Assembly: GCF_905475345.1 (NCBI RefSeq)
Contig: NC_066605.1
Coordinates: 3,435,501-3,499,500 of the forward strand
Reading direction: 5' to 3'
Length of the DNA: 64,000 bases
Source of the DNA: Vespula vulgaris
Lineage: Eukaryota > Arthropoda > Insecta > Hymenoptera > Vespidae
Within the stretch, counting starts at the first letter, position 1; each line of letters opens with the position of its first letter. This document shows, in pieces, positions 37,229-51,600 of the stretch. Position numbers and translations under genes: made by a program. The notes below the pieces were generated by a model that ran no database searches, was not told the DNA's origin, and worked only from the letters and a program-made list of their open reading frames with translations.

Positions 37229-39240
37229 CTATAGATTGATTAATTTCTGTACTACTTTTCAATTTGAACTAATCAACAAATATTAAAGAACTTGAAAAAT
37301 TTTCTATTCGACAGCTAAGGCAGATTACTCGAGACTAGATGTTTAACCTATTGAATGGTTTATTATCATGTCGGCTGTTATGATTATCGTGCAGGTCGGA
37401 AGTCACGCGATGTTCGTGTGCATATTAGTACGGAGAAACTGATTTTATCTTTACGGGAATAGATTTATTATGGCTCAATCAGTAAATATTTTTTCCCTTT
37501 TTGATTCTTTTATTGCTTTTATATCTTTGATGTGTTAATACACTCGTACAAAATATATACTGATACGGATAAATTTATGTTTATTTATATCCGTTGTTAG
37601 AAAATACACACACACACCCATACAAAAGTAATTTAAATTGTGTTATTTTCATTGAGCGCAGAACTTGCGTTCAAGGAAATACATCCATACTGTAGATAAA
37701 TAGTACGAACGATGAGATCTTCGTTGTTCCTTTAAATTATTCATGCAGTTACGCATTAGCTATTGAATGCATTGATCCTATATGATAAAATATAAGAGAA
37801 GAAAAATATGAAAAATAATGATCACTTCCATGAGCTCTTTTCATCTTTATGTGACCTAAATGACAAATTACTGGCGATGAAACTAATAGAGTAAATTACA
37901 AGTTTTAAAGTACATTACATGGATACCTATAATTCTTAAATATCAGTCAAAAAAAAAACGAAGAAATGCAAATAGCCTTCTTTTAGATACTAAGTTTAAA
38001 GAAAATTATAGCAGATACCTGTAATTCTTAAATATCAGACAAAAAAAAGAACGAAAAAATGCAAATAACATTCTTTTAGACATTTAGTTTAAGGAAAATT
38101 ATAGCAGATGTAGGGTTGCAAGTTATATTTAGCTTTCAATCGTTTGATCCTGTTGTTACAAATTTGAGAGAGATAGACATAATCTTTCGAAGTATAAACA
38201 TAATCTTCGATAGGAAATTTTGTGATAACAATGAACTAAATGATGAATTATTTACTATGTTTTATCGGATATATGACTTTCCATATGACTGACGACAAAT
38301 TAATTTCTGCAGACTCGTATAAACTTATATTTAAATCGAATAATTCTTACGCGTTTACATCGTTAGAAACTGAAACTACATATAAATTGTAACTACTATA
38401 ATTTATCATTATAATTTCCATCTACGGAAACAAACGGAAAGAGAATTTATACAAAATGAACACAACATAAGTTAAGTATCTATTATAATCTTAGTGATTA
38501 TCTAAAAACAGCATTGTGATACTCAATTTGTATGTAGGATTAGCTAGTTAAAAAGCTTATACACGGTTGTTTAAAACAAAAGGTGTAGATTTCAATTATA
38601 CAATTCACACTACGTTTATGCAGCTATCTGAAAAAACATCGCACTGTTACAAGCAGGTATCTAATTTTATTTCACACCTAATTACGGGATCAAATGATCA
38701 AATGTCAAGCAAAGTCAATGAGGGTCTATAATATTAAGATCAATGAAAACTCATAAGTTACAAAAATGAATTTTCAATTGAAAACAATATCATTTGTCTA
38801 GATAAACATGTTTATTGATAAACTCAAGAAAATAGGATTCAACCACTAAATCACGGCATGTATATAAGAACAACGAATGAAATCTGTTTGTTGACTATGA
38901 ACAGACATATCATGCTTTGAAAAATCGGAGCAGATCGGAAGAATTAAAGTATGAATAAATGCATTCGATAAATAAAGATGTTTTGTGCGTATGTGTACGT
39001 ATGTGTGTGTCTATAGATATAATAAAATAAAAATATTTTCAATTTAGATGTTGATAGTTGTAAATTAGTTTGATAGTTTCAATATAAAACTTTATTAAAT
39101 AACGCGATATCTTATACGCATGCACATGCATCTTTCTATTTCATTATAAAATTATCATCTGAAAAGGAAAATTCGTTCATAATGAATATTCAAAATTATC
39201 GTTAATACTTTTCCCGAGCATCTTTATTATTTCCCTGGTT
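37229..39240. other. Short intergenic unit between E and F
   Basis: Contains E's upstream block, the shared 130-bp spacer element (about 37665-37800), and a shortened form of the duplicated spacer. A local duplication is visible: 37935-37990 and 38015-38090 share AATTCTTAAATATCAG and then AAAATGCAAATA-type sequence. The 3' flank of F begins about 38810. No gene is seen. Confidence 0.6.
37390..37505 (-). promoter_or_regulatory. Conserved IR upstream block, gene E copy
   Basis: Core GTCACGCGATGTTCGTG at 37402-37418, about 174 bp upstream of the first ATG (183 from the second). It is followed by TGCATATTAG and a GATTTTATCTTT motif. Confidence 0.55.
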
Positions 39241-39949
39241 TTATGTAATATTTCTAATAATTTTTTTCTTTTTTACATAAGATGCTGATGACTTAATCGT
39301 CGAAATACGATGTACCATGGACTTATCCTTCCTTTTATGAACGAAAATATATTTTTCTATGATCAGAATAAAAGTACTCAAAATGATACCAATTAAGAAG
39401 AAGGAAATAAGAGGTATAACGTTGATTAGACGAATCAGTTGATGCTTAACCATATCAATGGATTTCTTTTTAAATGACGTATCTTTTAAACGATTCATCA
39501 TATCATTGTCTATAAATTTCTGCAACCTAGAATGAGTTAGTGTTTTAACATACGATAAATAAAAATTTATATTATTATATTTTTGTATTTTTATTGAAAA
39601 TTGATGAGGTCAGTAAATAGATTGTGTTTAGATAAAATCAATAAATTTTTTACATATCTTATTTCAATACGAACCATGTTGCATGACCTTTTCAAATTTT
39701 CTACAACTGAACTGGTCACTCATATAGAGTGCGTTTCTTATTCTCGCAAACCTATAACTTAATAATGTATATTAATACTAAAATTAAATATACGATGCAA
39801 TGAAACTACATGATAAATATTTGGAAATGGATTTCTCTTGTGTAGAGAAGAAAAATATAGGTTCTACCAACGTTGGTCGGAAAACTTTTAATTTTTGAGA
39901 TATAGAACTTTCAAATATGATCTTTAATTCTATAAATATTTTACTGCAT

Positions 39950-40004
<55 letters not shown>

Positions 40005-41822
40005 CATAAAATAATGTTGTATTGTACTCACTGTGAACTTATTATAAAAAATTGTACCACGAAAGACGGAAGTTGACAAGTACCGTCTGTAACGAAAGTC
40101 TCTAATGAATTAAATGGTAAAACATGGATTACAGATGTCAAAAAGCTTATCAAAGCAGCTAAATAGCCAAAAGACGATAACGAAAAGAGATATAGAAAAA
40201 TATGCTATTCGTAAGGAAGATTTATGAGAGAAATCTACAACAAAGGAACACTTCAAGTAAATATATTTATTAGAAGAATAAAATGAAACGCACATCAAGA
40301 AACATTGAGACAACCAGAAAGTCCCAGTCGGGAAAATATACTCCAAATCTCCAAGCAATTATTGATCAATAAATATCCTATTTTTCGATTGATTCCACTT
40401 TTTATTTTGCATAAAACCAGGAAGATCGATGAAACAATTAATATTCCAAACACAGCAGTCCAAACGGAATGAGTAAATGTCTATAAAAATAATAATTTTT
40501 AAATATATAAAGATTAACGCACGATACAGATAAAAATACAAAATTGGACTGCAAATTATCGTACTAAAAGATGAGTTGACCATTGAATCGCTAAATTTGT
40601 TGGTTCTCGAATAACGAGAATATTCTTGTACTTGAAAACAGGATGCGTGAAATCGACGGCATTATTTTTGTCATTACTAATAATAAAATTTGAAACAGAA
40701 ATGTCAGCACGTCCAGCATATAATTCCGTAATTCCTCCAGACCAAGTCTTTTCTTCTGCATTACACTTTCCATATTCTTTTACTACTGAGACAACAATGA
40801 AACTAAAATTCAGTTTGACAAAGTTTTCTCAATATTCTACCGAATATTCCGTCTAATTCGCCATCCTTGTTTATATTTGATAATAGTGAGGTCTGAAAAA
40901 GAAATAGAAGAAAGAAACTAATAAAAATGAAATTTTTGAAGTGGCAAATAGGACATACTATCTTATTCGCTAACCTTGTTTATACTTTTGAATGCTAAAT
41001 CTTGAAGAAAAAAAAGGAGAAGGAAAGGAAAAAATAGACAAATTTTGTTAAAATAAAAGAAAGGTGAGATATATCTTACCTTAACTCTAATAGCTCTTAT
41101 GATTAAACCCTATGAATTATATCTTCTTTCATAATGGAAATCCGAAACTATTTTAGTGATTCCTCTCTCTAAACTCCAAGTAGCTGATCTCCATTTGATT
41201 CGTATCGATCGAGTACCATTCTTGTATAATATTTTCCGTTCCACAACGGACTATCATTTCGTAGTTGAATTTTAAATGAAATATATTACCTGGCGGATTG
41301 TGACAATAATCAGTACTATTTTCCTTGTTAATAAATATCACTTAGCAGATGACATGTCGAAGCTACTTGTTGCTAAAGAGAATTCATTAATCACGTTGAA
41401 ATTAGAGATTCGTACAATGTAATACGGTCGTACAATTTGTCCTAAGTAGTACGATGATTCGTACAATTGTGAAAAGTATACATTTTTACTTGCAATCCCA
41501 TCACGAGAAAATGCCCTTATATATTATATTAATTTAAACATTAACGTTGTCATTTCCATTTCTGGAAGGAAGATGCAGGAAAATAAGAAGGGAGAAAATG
41601 AAAATAAATATAATAAAAATATAAGAAACAAGATGGAAAGTTTTTTTTATCTTTTATCGATTTGGCATATAAAGATACTACAGATTTCTGCCTGTATATT
41701 TTATAAATATCCATGATGAAAGCAGTTTGTTCGTTGCCGATAGAATGAAATTCGTATGAACTTGTGATTTTCGGTAGAAAAAGAAGAAGAGGAAGTATCT
41801 TCAATTGCACAACCAACGCCAT
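39241..41822 (-). pseudogene. Ionotropic receptor pseudogene F
   Basis: Exon 1 (41651-41822) is open and resembles gene G (MALVVQLKILPLLLFLPKIT), but its donor GT has become AT (41649-41650). Exon 2 (41080-41561) has a stop-bearing insertion after MFK and a deletion at the SSAVWL position. Exon 3 (40565-40892) resembles gene I at its start (TSLLSNINKDGELDGIFG), is frameshifted after LRKLC, and shows S1 Arg changed to Lys. Exon 4 (40315-40480) is full length but its pore reads IFSRLGLS in place of CQQG. Exon 5 is shifted within M3. Exon 6 is absent, an AT tract standing near its place. Exon 7 is degenerate with a lost donor. Exon 8 (39241-39534) keeps a full M4 frame. It is clearly dead, and its exons have mixed affinities. 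Confidence 0.9.
39953..40002. repeat. AT microsatellite inside pseudogene F
   Basis: (AT)n tract lying between exon 7 and exon 5 remnants, where exon 6 would be expected. Confidence 0.9.
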
Positions 41823-44643
41823 TTTTTTTGTCTGCCGATTAAATAATTTTAGCACTTCTTTTTAATTTGAACAAATCGACAACTATTATAGAAAAATTGT
41901 TTATCCGACAGTGAAAGAATACCACACGGGAGTAAATTTTTAAAACAATGGAAAGGATTATTAGCACATCAATATTGTGATTATTTTATAGATCAAAAGT
42001 CACGCGATGTTTGTATGCATATTTGCACGGATAAAATGATTGTATCTTTCTTGGTGTACATTTATTATTCATCGATTAGTAATCATTCTTTCTATTTACC
42101 TCTTTTATTGCTTCATTATCATTTTTGATGTACGAGTGCATCTATCCACAAATACGCATTGATACGAACAGAAGAGAAAATATGAAAAATAATGAACACT
42201 TCCACAACTTCTTTTTTTGTTTATGTGATCTAAATGACTAATTACCGACGATGAAACTAATAGAGTAAATTACAAGTTTTAAATCAGACTGCATAGATAT
42301 CCATAATTCTTAAATATCCGACAAAGAAACGAACCAAAAAATGCACACGACTTAAATTATTAATTTAAATTATAAATGTAACGAAAATAATACCAGAGAT
42401 TGAGTTGCAAGGCATATTTAGCATTGAATCGTTTGACTCTGTTATTATGTATTGAGAGGAATAGCTATAACCTTTCAAAGTAGTAATAATAGCTTTCAGA
42501 GATAACAGAGCAAAAAGAAATGATTTATTTACCATATTTACTATATTTCATATGCATACCTTTTAATATAATTTGTAACAAACGAAATTCAGCCGACGTT
42601 AATAAGCTTATGTTTAAATTAAGAAAGTTTTACGTTAAGAAATGCAACTACAATAAATTTTATGGTAGAAATTGTGAAACTATTTTGTGTGTTGAATTTA
42701 TAGGTAAATCAACCCATACACGTTATTTCTATGGATCTACCCGAAAATGACGTCGCGCAATTAAAATCGAGCGTGGCATGGTTGAGTTAATTGGATGGAA
42801 TGATCAAATAACGAACAAAGTCAAAAAAAGATTAACGTATAACATTGAACTAAGAAGGCATGAGCTACAAAAATGAATTTTGAATTGAGAGCGACATAAT
42901 CGAATGTGATGCCTAAATATATAAGGATAGCCAAAAATACCATTTATTTCAAATGCTTTTTGAAATGTGTACATGGTGACAATAGTGATACTGGAATTCT
43001 ATCAGTTTGAAACAAACGAACTCTCGATATTTCCTGAATGGATTAATCTTTTTCTATTGCAGCAAAGTTAGTACGTTTACAAGTTTGTTAAAATATATTA
43101 TACAGATAAATACGTTGTCATTAATCAGTTATTCTTAAATTTATATAATTAAAAAATTTTTTTATTTATATAATTAAAATTTATATAATCTTAAATTTAT
43201 ATAATTTTAAAATTCTTAAATTTATATAGTTTTAAAATTAATGGGTCAAACCGACTTCATTGGCTCTTAGTGTTAAGGTCATCATAGGTTACCTTAACGA
43301 AAAGGTCTCCTTTCATTCGGTTCAGTACCAATCTAAATTAAGGAAGATAAAATTACATTTTACAAAACAGTTGATGTTCTCTTTTGATGTAATTTAGTAT
43401 CATGTAATATTAGAATTTTTAATGGATCTATTGGAGATAGATTATAAGAGAATCGCAATTTTTTAGGCTTATAATTTTCATTGCCATATGAAACAAATGA
43501 TATTGGATTATTCCATGATGACGGAATATCATTTCCCTAGTAGCATTCATAAAAATCGTACGTCATGGATTTTCTTTGAATACTTTTAACCGGCCATAGT
43601 ATCTTCTGTGCATTGATCGAACAATTTACTGTTGACTTATTTCCCTCTAGTTCAATTCGAAGATATTCTTTTTCATAATATAGCCATGTTTACTGTTTTG
43701 TAATATTACTTTTTCGATAGAAATGTTTTTGCTTACTTCACCTCTTCGTATTGCAGTCTTCTTCTTATTATCAAAAAAAGATTGATGAATTGTTATATCT
43801 TGAAAGTAATTGATAAGGGTTATCGTTAAATGTGGTAACCACTGCTTAATATTTCATTTGAACTTTAAATGTTGAATCAATTATATTTGGACCTGTAACT
43901 TTCTGAGAATTTTCAAACTTATTCTAACAAATATTAAAAGGGAACAAATCGATGATATAGACTATTGTGCATCAATAATAGATAAATAAAATTACTGCAG
44001 AAGTGTATGAGGAAAGTATATAAAAATTTCACTGCTGAGACCATAATTCTTTAGACAATAGAAGGAATTATATTGATACGTAGCTGAATATATATTATAT
44101 ACTAAAGTGACAAACAATCAAATCTTTAGATTGATGCATTTGTACCTTCATAATTTCGATTCGGTTATTACATTCCAAGCTACCCTCTTATAAATATATG
44201 TAAACAATATATTCTAGTTAATCCTCAAGCGCGATCGCGAACTTATCGTTAAAGATTATTTATAGTGATTAAGAATGTTTATATATAGTTAATATATAAT
44301 TATATATTGTTAATGTATAATATGCATATATAATATATACAAATATATAATATATATATAATATATACTGAAATAAATCTGCGTCTACATATGTATGTGT
44401 GCTACGAGTTCATTTATTGAGATTGCTACTATTGGAAATTTGACACGCTTGTACAATCAAATTGACTTCTGTTAAATAGAAAATTAAGTTTATTGAAAAT
44501 TTTGAGTAAAAGAAATTCAATTATGTATACTGCTTAATAACGATTCATACATAACAGATGATAAAAAATAATCAGAAAGTTCTGCTTCAATTTCGAAATG
44601 TATTAAGTAATGAGAACCTTAAATATACATAAATGTATTCCTA
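41823..44643. other. Intergenic unit between F and G
   Basis: F's upstream block, then spacer homologous to the other units (for example 42400-42500 with 24800-24900, and 42750-43010). A local TTATATAATT duplication occurs at 43135-43230, and AT-rich repeats at 44280-44370. No gene is seen; the 76-codon plus ORF at 42520 has no recognisable domain. Confidence 0.55.
41990..42118 (-). promoter_or_regulatory. Conserved IR upstream block, pseudogene F copy
   Basis: Core GTCACGCGATGTTTGTA at 41999-42015 (two changes from the consensus), 177 bp upstream of the ATG, followed by a TGCATATTTGCACGG motif. Confidence 0.5.
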
Positions 44644-46045
44644 TTATATTAGAAAATTATAGTCAGGATATAAAAATCCATCAGAGTGAACATTATAGTT
44701 GTTAGATGTAAACCGTATGCGTGCACATTTCCGATCTGCGTAATTTACTGCAAAATTTCTAATACTTTTCTTCCTCTTTACATAAAATACTGAGGACTTA
44801 ATAGATAGGATGCGATCTTTCATGGAAATATTCTTTTCTTTACGAACGAAAATACACTTTTCTATGATTAGAATACAAATACTCGAAAAGATACCAATTG
44901 AGAAGAAGAGAATAAGAGAGATAACGCTGATTAGGGGAACCGGTTGATGTTTGATCATAAGATTGGATTTCATTTGAAATGACGTATCCTTTAACCGATT
45001 CATCATACCATTGTCGATAAATTTCTGCAACCTGAAACGAGCTAGTGCTATAACGTACATTAAATAAAATCAGATTGTTGTATTCTTACTGGAAATTAAT
45101 GACGTCGGTGAATGGATTGTATTTAGATAAAATCATAGCAAAATTGCTTATATATCCTATTTCTATAGCAACAACATTGCATGGTATTTTTAAATTTTCT
45201 ATATTGTTTACTTGGTCAGTCGTGTAGAGTGCTAGCTTTCGATTTTTACAAATCTGTAATTCAATAATGGATATTAATACTAAAATTATATACAGAGCGT
45301 AATGAAATTACGCGGCAAATTTTCAAAAATGAATTATATATAGAGAAGAAAAAAATAGGTTCTACCAACACGGTTCCAAAAATGGTTAATTGTTAAATTA
45401 TTAGATTATAAAATAGAATCTTACAGTTAGTGATCTCCAATCATCATTACTTTCCTTTGGAATCAAATCTGAGACACAAGTTACATTTTGTTCAAATATT
45501 CAACGAAATCTGATCAATTTTTTGTTGTACTTAATATTCAACAATTCCATATTCGCAATCATACGTATTTTGTTCGGAAATCAATAGAACCATAAAGTCA
45601 AATTCATATTCAAGCAGGAGGTGGACATTTTAAATATTTCATATAAAAAAATGTCAACAGTGTCCATCATAATTCCAGAAAGTAAATATTAGAGTACTAC
45701 AAAATTCTGTTTCAAATCTTATAAATCAAAACTAAAATATCCGTACTCATATTTATAGAGTCTGTTTTTTCTTCTCCATATGTGAGGAATTCATTCCACG
45801 AATTTTGTTATCCAATTACTTGACACATAGTATAAATGGAGTGTATTTAATATTTGTTTCATAATACTTTATCGTACTCTTTTAAATCCTTCATATTCTG
45901 AAATGGGTAATTCTTCATCTTTTAGCATCAACTTCATTATCTTTCTTGCAAATGGATGTTTCGAATTCTATAAGTAAATATATTCCTTCGTTTCTTTATA
46001 CTTATTTTTTTATACATATATATACATATATATACATATATATAC

Positions 46046-46081
<36 letters not shown>

Positions 46082-47798
46082 AATGATGTATGTATCATAC
46101 TTACTGCAAACCTATCATAATAAGCAGTACCGCGAGGAATAGCAAGTTGATATGTACCGTCTGCAACGAAGCCTTCTAATGAATCAAATGGTAAAACGTA
46201 ATTTACAGACGTCAAAAAGCTTATTAAAGCAGCTGAATAGGCGGCCCAAAATACGATAATCGAAAGAAATATTGAAAAGTATACTATTCGTAAGGAAGAT
46301 TTATGAGGAAAATCTATAGCAAAAGAATAGTTTGAGGAAATATATCTATTAAAAGAAAGATATGAAACGTAAATCAAGAAACATTGAAACAAACTAGGAA
46401 GTCCTTGCTGGCAAAATATACCCCAAATTTCCAGTAAATTATCGATCAGTAAGTATCCTATTTTGTTATCGGATCCACTTTTTATTTTGAGTAAGACTAG
46501 GAAGATGGCTGAAGCAATTAATACTCCCAACACAGCAATCCAAACAGAAAGAGTAAAAGTCTATAAAAATAACAATTTTTTAATTTATAAAGATTAATGC
46601 ACGAAGAGGAGAGGAATAAAAAATTTGATAACAAGTAATCGTACTAAAAAGTGAGACGACCATTGAATCGCTAAATTTTCTGGTTGTCGAATAACGAGAA
46701 TGTTTTTCGAGGTCAAAAGAGGAATCGTGTAATCAACAGCATTCAATCTATCATTGTTAATTATAAAATCTGAAATACAAATGTCAGCACGTCCAGTATA
46801 TAATTCTGCCATTCCTCCAGACCATGTCTTTTCATCTGGATTCCATCTTCCATATTCTTTTACTTCTGAGACAATGTTGAAACTAAAATTCAGAGTATCA
46901 CAAAGTTCTCTTAATATTTTACCGAACATACCGTCTATTTCGCCATTTTTATTTTTAATTATGTATGGTGAATCCTAAAGAAGAAATGAAACAAAGAAAG
47001 AAAAAATAAAATCAAATTTTGTTAAAGAAAAGGAAAAACAGACTATAGTCTATTAAGAAAATATTTTACCTTAACTATAACAGCTCTCATGATTAAACCC
47101 TGTAAATTAGATCTTCTTTCGTAAAGAAAATCTGATACTATTTTAGTGATTCCTTTATCTAAGCTCCAAGTTGCTACATCCTTGATCTCGATTTGGTTCG
47201 TATCGATCGAATACCATTCCCGTATAATATTTTCCGTACCACAACGGACCAACATTTCTGAATTGAATGTCAAATGAAATATATTACCTGGTGGATTGTG
47301 ACAATAATCGAAAAAATGTTCCTTGTAAATGAATACCACTATCCACACAGCTGAAGACATATCAAAAGTACTCGTTGCTAAAGAGAACTCATTAATCGCG
47401 TTGTGATTCGAGATCACTGCTACGTAATATGGTCGTACAATTTGTTTTAAGTACTTCAACGATTTGTGCAGTTCAGAAAATTTCAAATTCGCAGTTGGTA
47501 TACCTTCTCGAGAAAGTGCATGCCTCCATTTTAACATTATCGTTGTCATTTCCATTTCTAAGAGAAAGGAAAACAAATATAGTAGAAATTACAAAGAGAA
47601 AACGTTAACATCGTTACCTCTTATCGTTTCGGCGTTTAAAAATATTACAGATTTCGGTCTATATAATTTGCAAATATCTATGATGAAAGCAGTTTGTTCG
47701 TCGTCGATAGAATGAAATTCGTAAGAACTTGCGATCTTCGGTAGAGAAAGAAGAAAAGGAAGTATCTTCAATTGCACAACCAACACCATTTTTTTCAT
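44644..47798 (-). CDS. Ionotropic receptor, IR75-like (gene G), 8 exons, intact
   Basis: Predicted IR of about 671 aa, the longest copy. Exons in transcript order: 47618-47798, 47070-47557, 46645-46974, 46395-46560, 46105-46313, 45878-45967, 45090-45253, 44644-45031; all GT-AG. Start MKKMVLVVQ, with a second ATG 9 nt in; signal peptide to about SLPKIASS. S1 arginine in NDRLNAVDY, pore loop EIWGIFCQQG, M3 AAYSAALISFLT, S2 threonine in RGTAYYDRF, acidic D in YTTDQV, then M4. The tail runs about 20 residues past the usual end (…NNYNVHSDGFLYPDYNFLI). The exon 4 end is A|GT, unlike the usual G|GT. Intron 4 (81 nt) is open in frame and nearly identical to that of gene I. Two upstream-block copies precede it. 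Confidence 0.93.
46015..46080. repeat. TATACA/AT microsatellite in intron 5 of gene G
   Basis: Tandem ACATATATAT units passing into a pure AT run. Confidence 0.85.
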
Positions 47799-47949
47799 CT
47801 GTCGATTAAGTAATTTTAATGCTTCTTTACGAATCAACAACTACTAGAAAATGAGAAAATTTCTATCCGATAGCGGAAAAAGACCATACGAGACTGAATT
47901 TTTAAATTATTGAAAGGATTATTGTCACTTCGTTTATTATGATTCTCGT

Positions 47950-48069
47950 GCAAATCGGACGTCACGCGATGTTCGTGTCCTTATTTGTGTGAAAAAAATG
48001 ATTTTATCTTTGCTGGCATAGATTTATTATCAATCGATTAATAAAGGTTTTTTTTTCATTTGCCTCTTT
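47950..48069 (-). promoter_or_regulatory. Conserved IR upstream block, gene G proximal copy
   Basis: Core GTCACGCGATGTTCGTG at 47961-47977, 172 bp upstream of the ATG at 47789. Confidence 0.55.
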
Positions 48070-48181
48070 TGTTTGTTTATTTTCTGTGATGTAGGAATAC
48101 ACTCATACACAAATACGTATTGATATGTATCAATATGCACACTTATATTCGTTATTCTTTACACATATACACATTTGCATA

Positions 48182-48225
<44 letters not shown>

Positions 48226-48509
48226 ATATATATATAGGACAATGAAATGTTAATAGAAATTTTTTAAATCTCATTTCGATTGAAATAATTTAATAGGAAT
48301 TCCAATCGATAGATTCGAGATAAGTACTTAACCAAATAATTTACGACTACGACATGTTTCAACACATATATATGAATGTCGTTTAATATGTAGTACCCTT
48401 TTACCTGTAGAATAAAATAGAATGTGCCTATAGAAAATCATACGAGATAAAATTTTTAAACTATTGAAAGCATTATTATCATCATCATTATCGTTTATTA
48501 TGATTGTTG

Positions 48510-48640
48510 CAAATATCGGAAGTCACGCGATGTTCGTGTGCATATTAGCACGGAAAAAACAATTTTATATTTGCTGGTATACATTTATTATCGATCGATT
48601 AGTAAACGTTCTCTCCATTTGTCTCTTTTATTGCTTCATT
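48510..48640 (-). promoter_or_regulatory. Orphan copy of the IR upstream block
   Basis: Core GTCACGCGATGTTCGTG at 48522-48538 with full downstream conservation (TGCATATTAGCACGG, ATTTATTATCGATCGATT). No IR exon lies between it and the gene G block: flanks 47870-48090 and 48430-48660 are tandem duplicates. It is either a duplicated distal promoter of G or the stump of a deleted gene. Confidence 0.55.
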
Positions 48641-51600
48641 ATTATCTTTAATACATGAGTGCACCCATCCACAAATAAGCACTGAAACGTGTATGCTTAT
48701 CTATATTTGTATCCATTTTCTTAACACACATACACACACATATGTATACATATATGTTACACATTTATATTACTGTACATGGGACAGTCACCTGTTACAA
48801 GAAATTCTTAAAATCTCATTTTCAATGAAATAGTTTGATAAACAAAAAATCAAAACCATTATAAATAATGTGCCATTATAAATAATAACCATTGTAAATA
48901 AAATGATGGGAAAGAACACGTTTTAAAAAATATATGTGAACGTCGTCTAATAAGTAATTCCCGTAAGTCAATAGAATCTGTATTGAAATGGAATATGTTT
49001 ATTAGATCTCATTTAGCTATATTCATGCGTCGACATAAATCAACAATTCTTAAACTTTATTAGTTTGAGGGTTAATTTGATATTATATCGATATTGCTGG
49101 AGCTCTAACTATTAACATTGTATTTTCCGAGAATAATTGAAATCAGAAAATGTCATTCATATGAGCTATTTTTCTTCTCTGGTCCACACTATAATTACAG
49201 AAAATGTAAAATTATTAACTATATTGTTTTCCAAATTTTTACAGATCACGTCCCAGCTTAACGCCTGGAAAACTTTGATGCTCTCTCTTTCTTACAGTTT
49301 AAAGAAAAATAAAAGTAACTTAAACTATTTTACATTCGTTGATTTAAAAAAAGAACTTGCGGTCAAGGACGTAAGTCCATACTATAGGTACACAGTACTA
49401 ACGATGGGATGTCCGCTGTTCCTTTTAATTATTCATAGTTTCGCATTTGTCATCGAATGCACTGATCCTATATAATAAAATGTAAGAGGAGAGAAAATAT
49501 GGAGAATAATAAACACTTCCATGAGCTCCTTCTATCTTTACGTGAATTACATGTCAAATTGATGGAGAATAAGATGAAAATAATACAGTACATTATATTG
49601 ATTAAAAAACAATATATAGATATACGTATATTCTTGAATATCAGATGAAGAAATGGACAAAGAACTTCAATGTAGTGTTACAATGTATATTTAGCATCAA
49701 ATAACTCGATCTTGTTGTTACTAATTGGAAGAAATATCTTTTCGAAGTAGTGATAACAGCTTTCCAGATAACAAGGAACAAAAAGGTGATTTATTTACTA
49801 TATTCCATCGGATGTATGGCTTTCGATGTGATTTGTGGCAAACTGATTCCAGCAAATCTATATGAACTTACGTCCAAATTAAAGAATTTTTAGACGTTTA
49901 CATCGTTAGAAATTGCAAACTATAGTGAAGTCCATAAGAAATTAATAAAATGACGTTCATAATTTAAGTATCTATTCCAATTTTAGTGATTATCTAAAAA
50001 TAACATTGTGAAACAAATTTGTAAGTTCGATTAGTAAATTAACAGTCCATACATGCTTGTCAAAAATAAAAATTGTAGATTTCAATTAGACGATATACGT
50101 TACATTTATAGACCTACTCACGAAAGACGTCGCACAGTTACAATCGAGCGTGACATGATTAGTTAACCGAATCGAATGATCGTATAATATATAAAGTCAA
50201 AAAGGGATGAACGTATAAAATTCAGGTCTCTAAAAACGCATGAGCTACAAAAATGAATTCTGAACTGAGAGCTACGTAATCAAATGCAATGCCTAAAAAT
50301 ATAAGCACAACCAATGATATCATTTGTTTCAGATGCGTCTTGAAATGTATACATGAACACAGTAGCGATCGATTTAGAATAATGAATCTCGTAATATTCC
50401 TGAGTAGATCGATATTCTTCGATTGCAACAAATGTATTAATATATTTACAAGTTTATTAAAACATATCATATAGATAAAAACCTTATCATTAATTATTCT
50501 TGAATTTATATTAAAAGAAAATTTATATTAAAGAATTATTGAATATATTATATTTGATTTTATATTAAAGAATTATTGAATACATTATATTGAATTTATA
50601 TTAAAGAATTATTCTTGAATTTATATTAAATTCAAAAATTAATTGATTTCATTGGCTTTTAGTATCAAGGACATCATAAATTATTTCACTTGTCTTATTG
50701 TGACGAATAAGACAGGTTTTCACTCGGTCTAGTACCAATCTGAATTTAGTGTGCATTTATGGCATGCAAAATTACATTCAAAGCAATAGTCGACGTATCC
50801 TTCTAATAGAATTTAGTATCACATATTATTAGAATCTTTACTGACATATTTGTAAAAGAATCACGATTTCTCATGCTCGTAATTTTCATTGCCACAATCA
50901 CAGAATAACGGATTATTTCACGATGACTGAATCGTTTCATTTCACTCGTAGCCATCATGGAAGGTGAACCCGTTATTTTTTTTACTTAACTGGCCAAAAT
51001 ATATTCTGAAAAATATAATCCTTCTATGTATTCGCCGAATACTATATGATACATTCCTCTCCTCTGGTACTATTCGAAAACATTTTTCTTTATTATATAA
51101 CAATGTTGGTTGTTGTCTAATAAGACTTTCTTCGACAGAAATATTTTTACTTACTTGATTTCTTTGTACTTCAGTCTACTTTGTATTATCAAAGAAAGAT
51201 CGATAAATCGTTATATCATGATAATCGTTGATAACTATCGTTAAATGTCGTAATCACTCCTTAACATTTCGTTTCAAGTTTATATTTGAGTGATTCGCAT
51301 TTGAACACGCAATTTTTGTGAAAATTTTCAAACTTAAGCATTAAAAGTTACAGGTGATATACATATAACTCTAATAATATTACAATAAGTGTTTCAACTA
51401 TTACAGTAATTATATTGAAAAGTAGCTTAATATATATACTGAAATAAATAATAAATATAACTTTTGAAAATTTTGTCTCGTCTTAATTTCAAAAGTATTA
51501 GCATGCAAACACGATTCGAAAGAATTAAAATATGTATACTTAAATCATACGATAAATAATGTACGAAATCATTAGATAAATAAAGAAAATATGATATATA

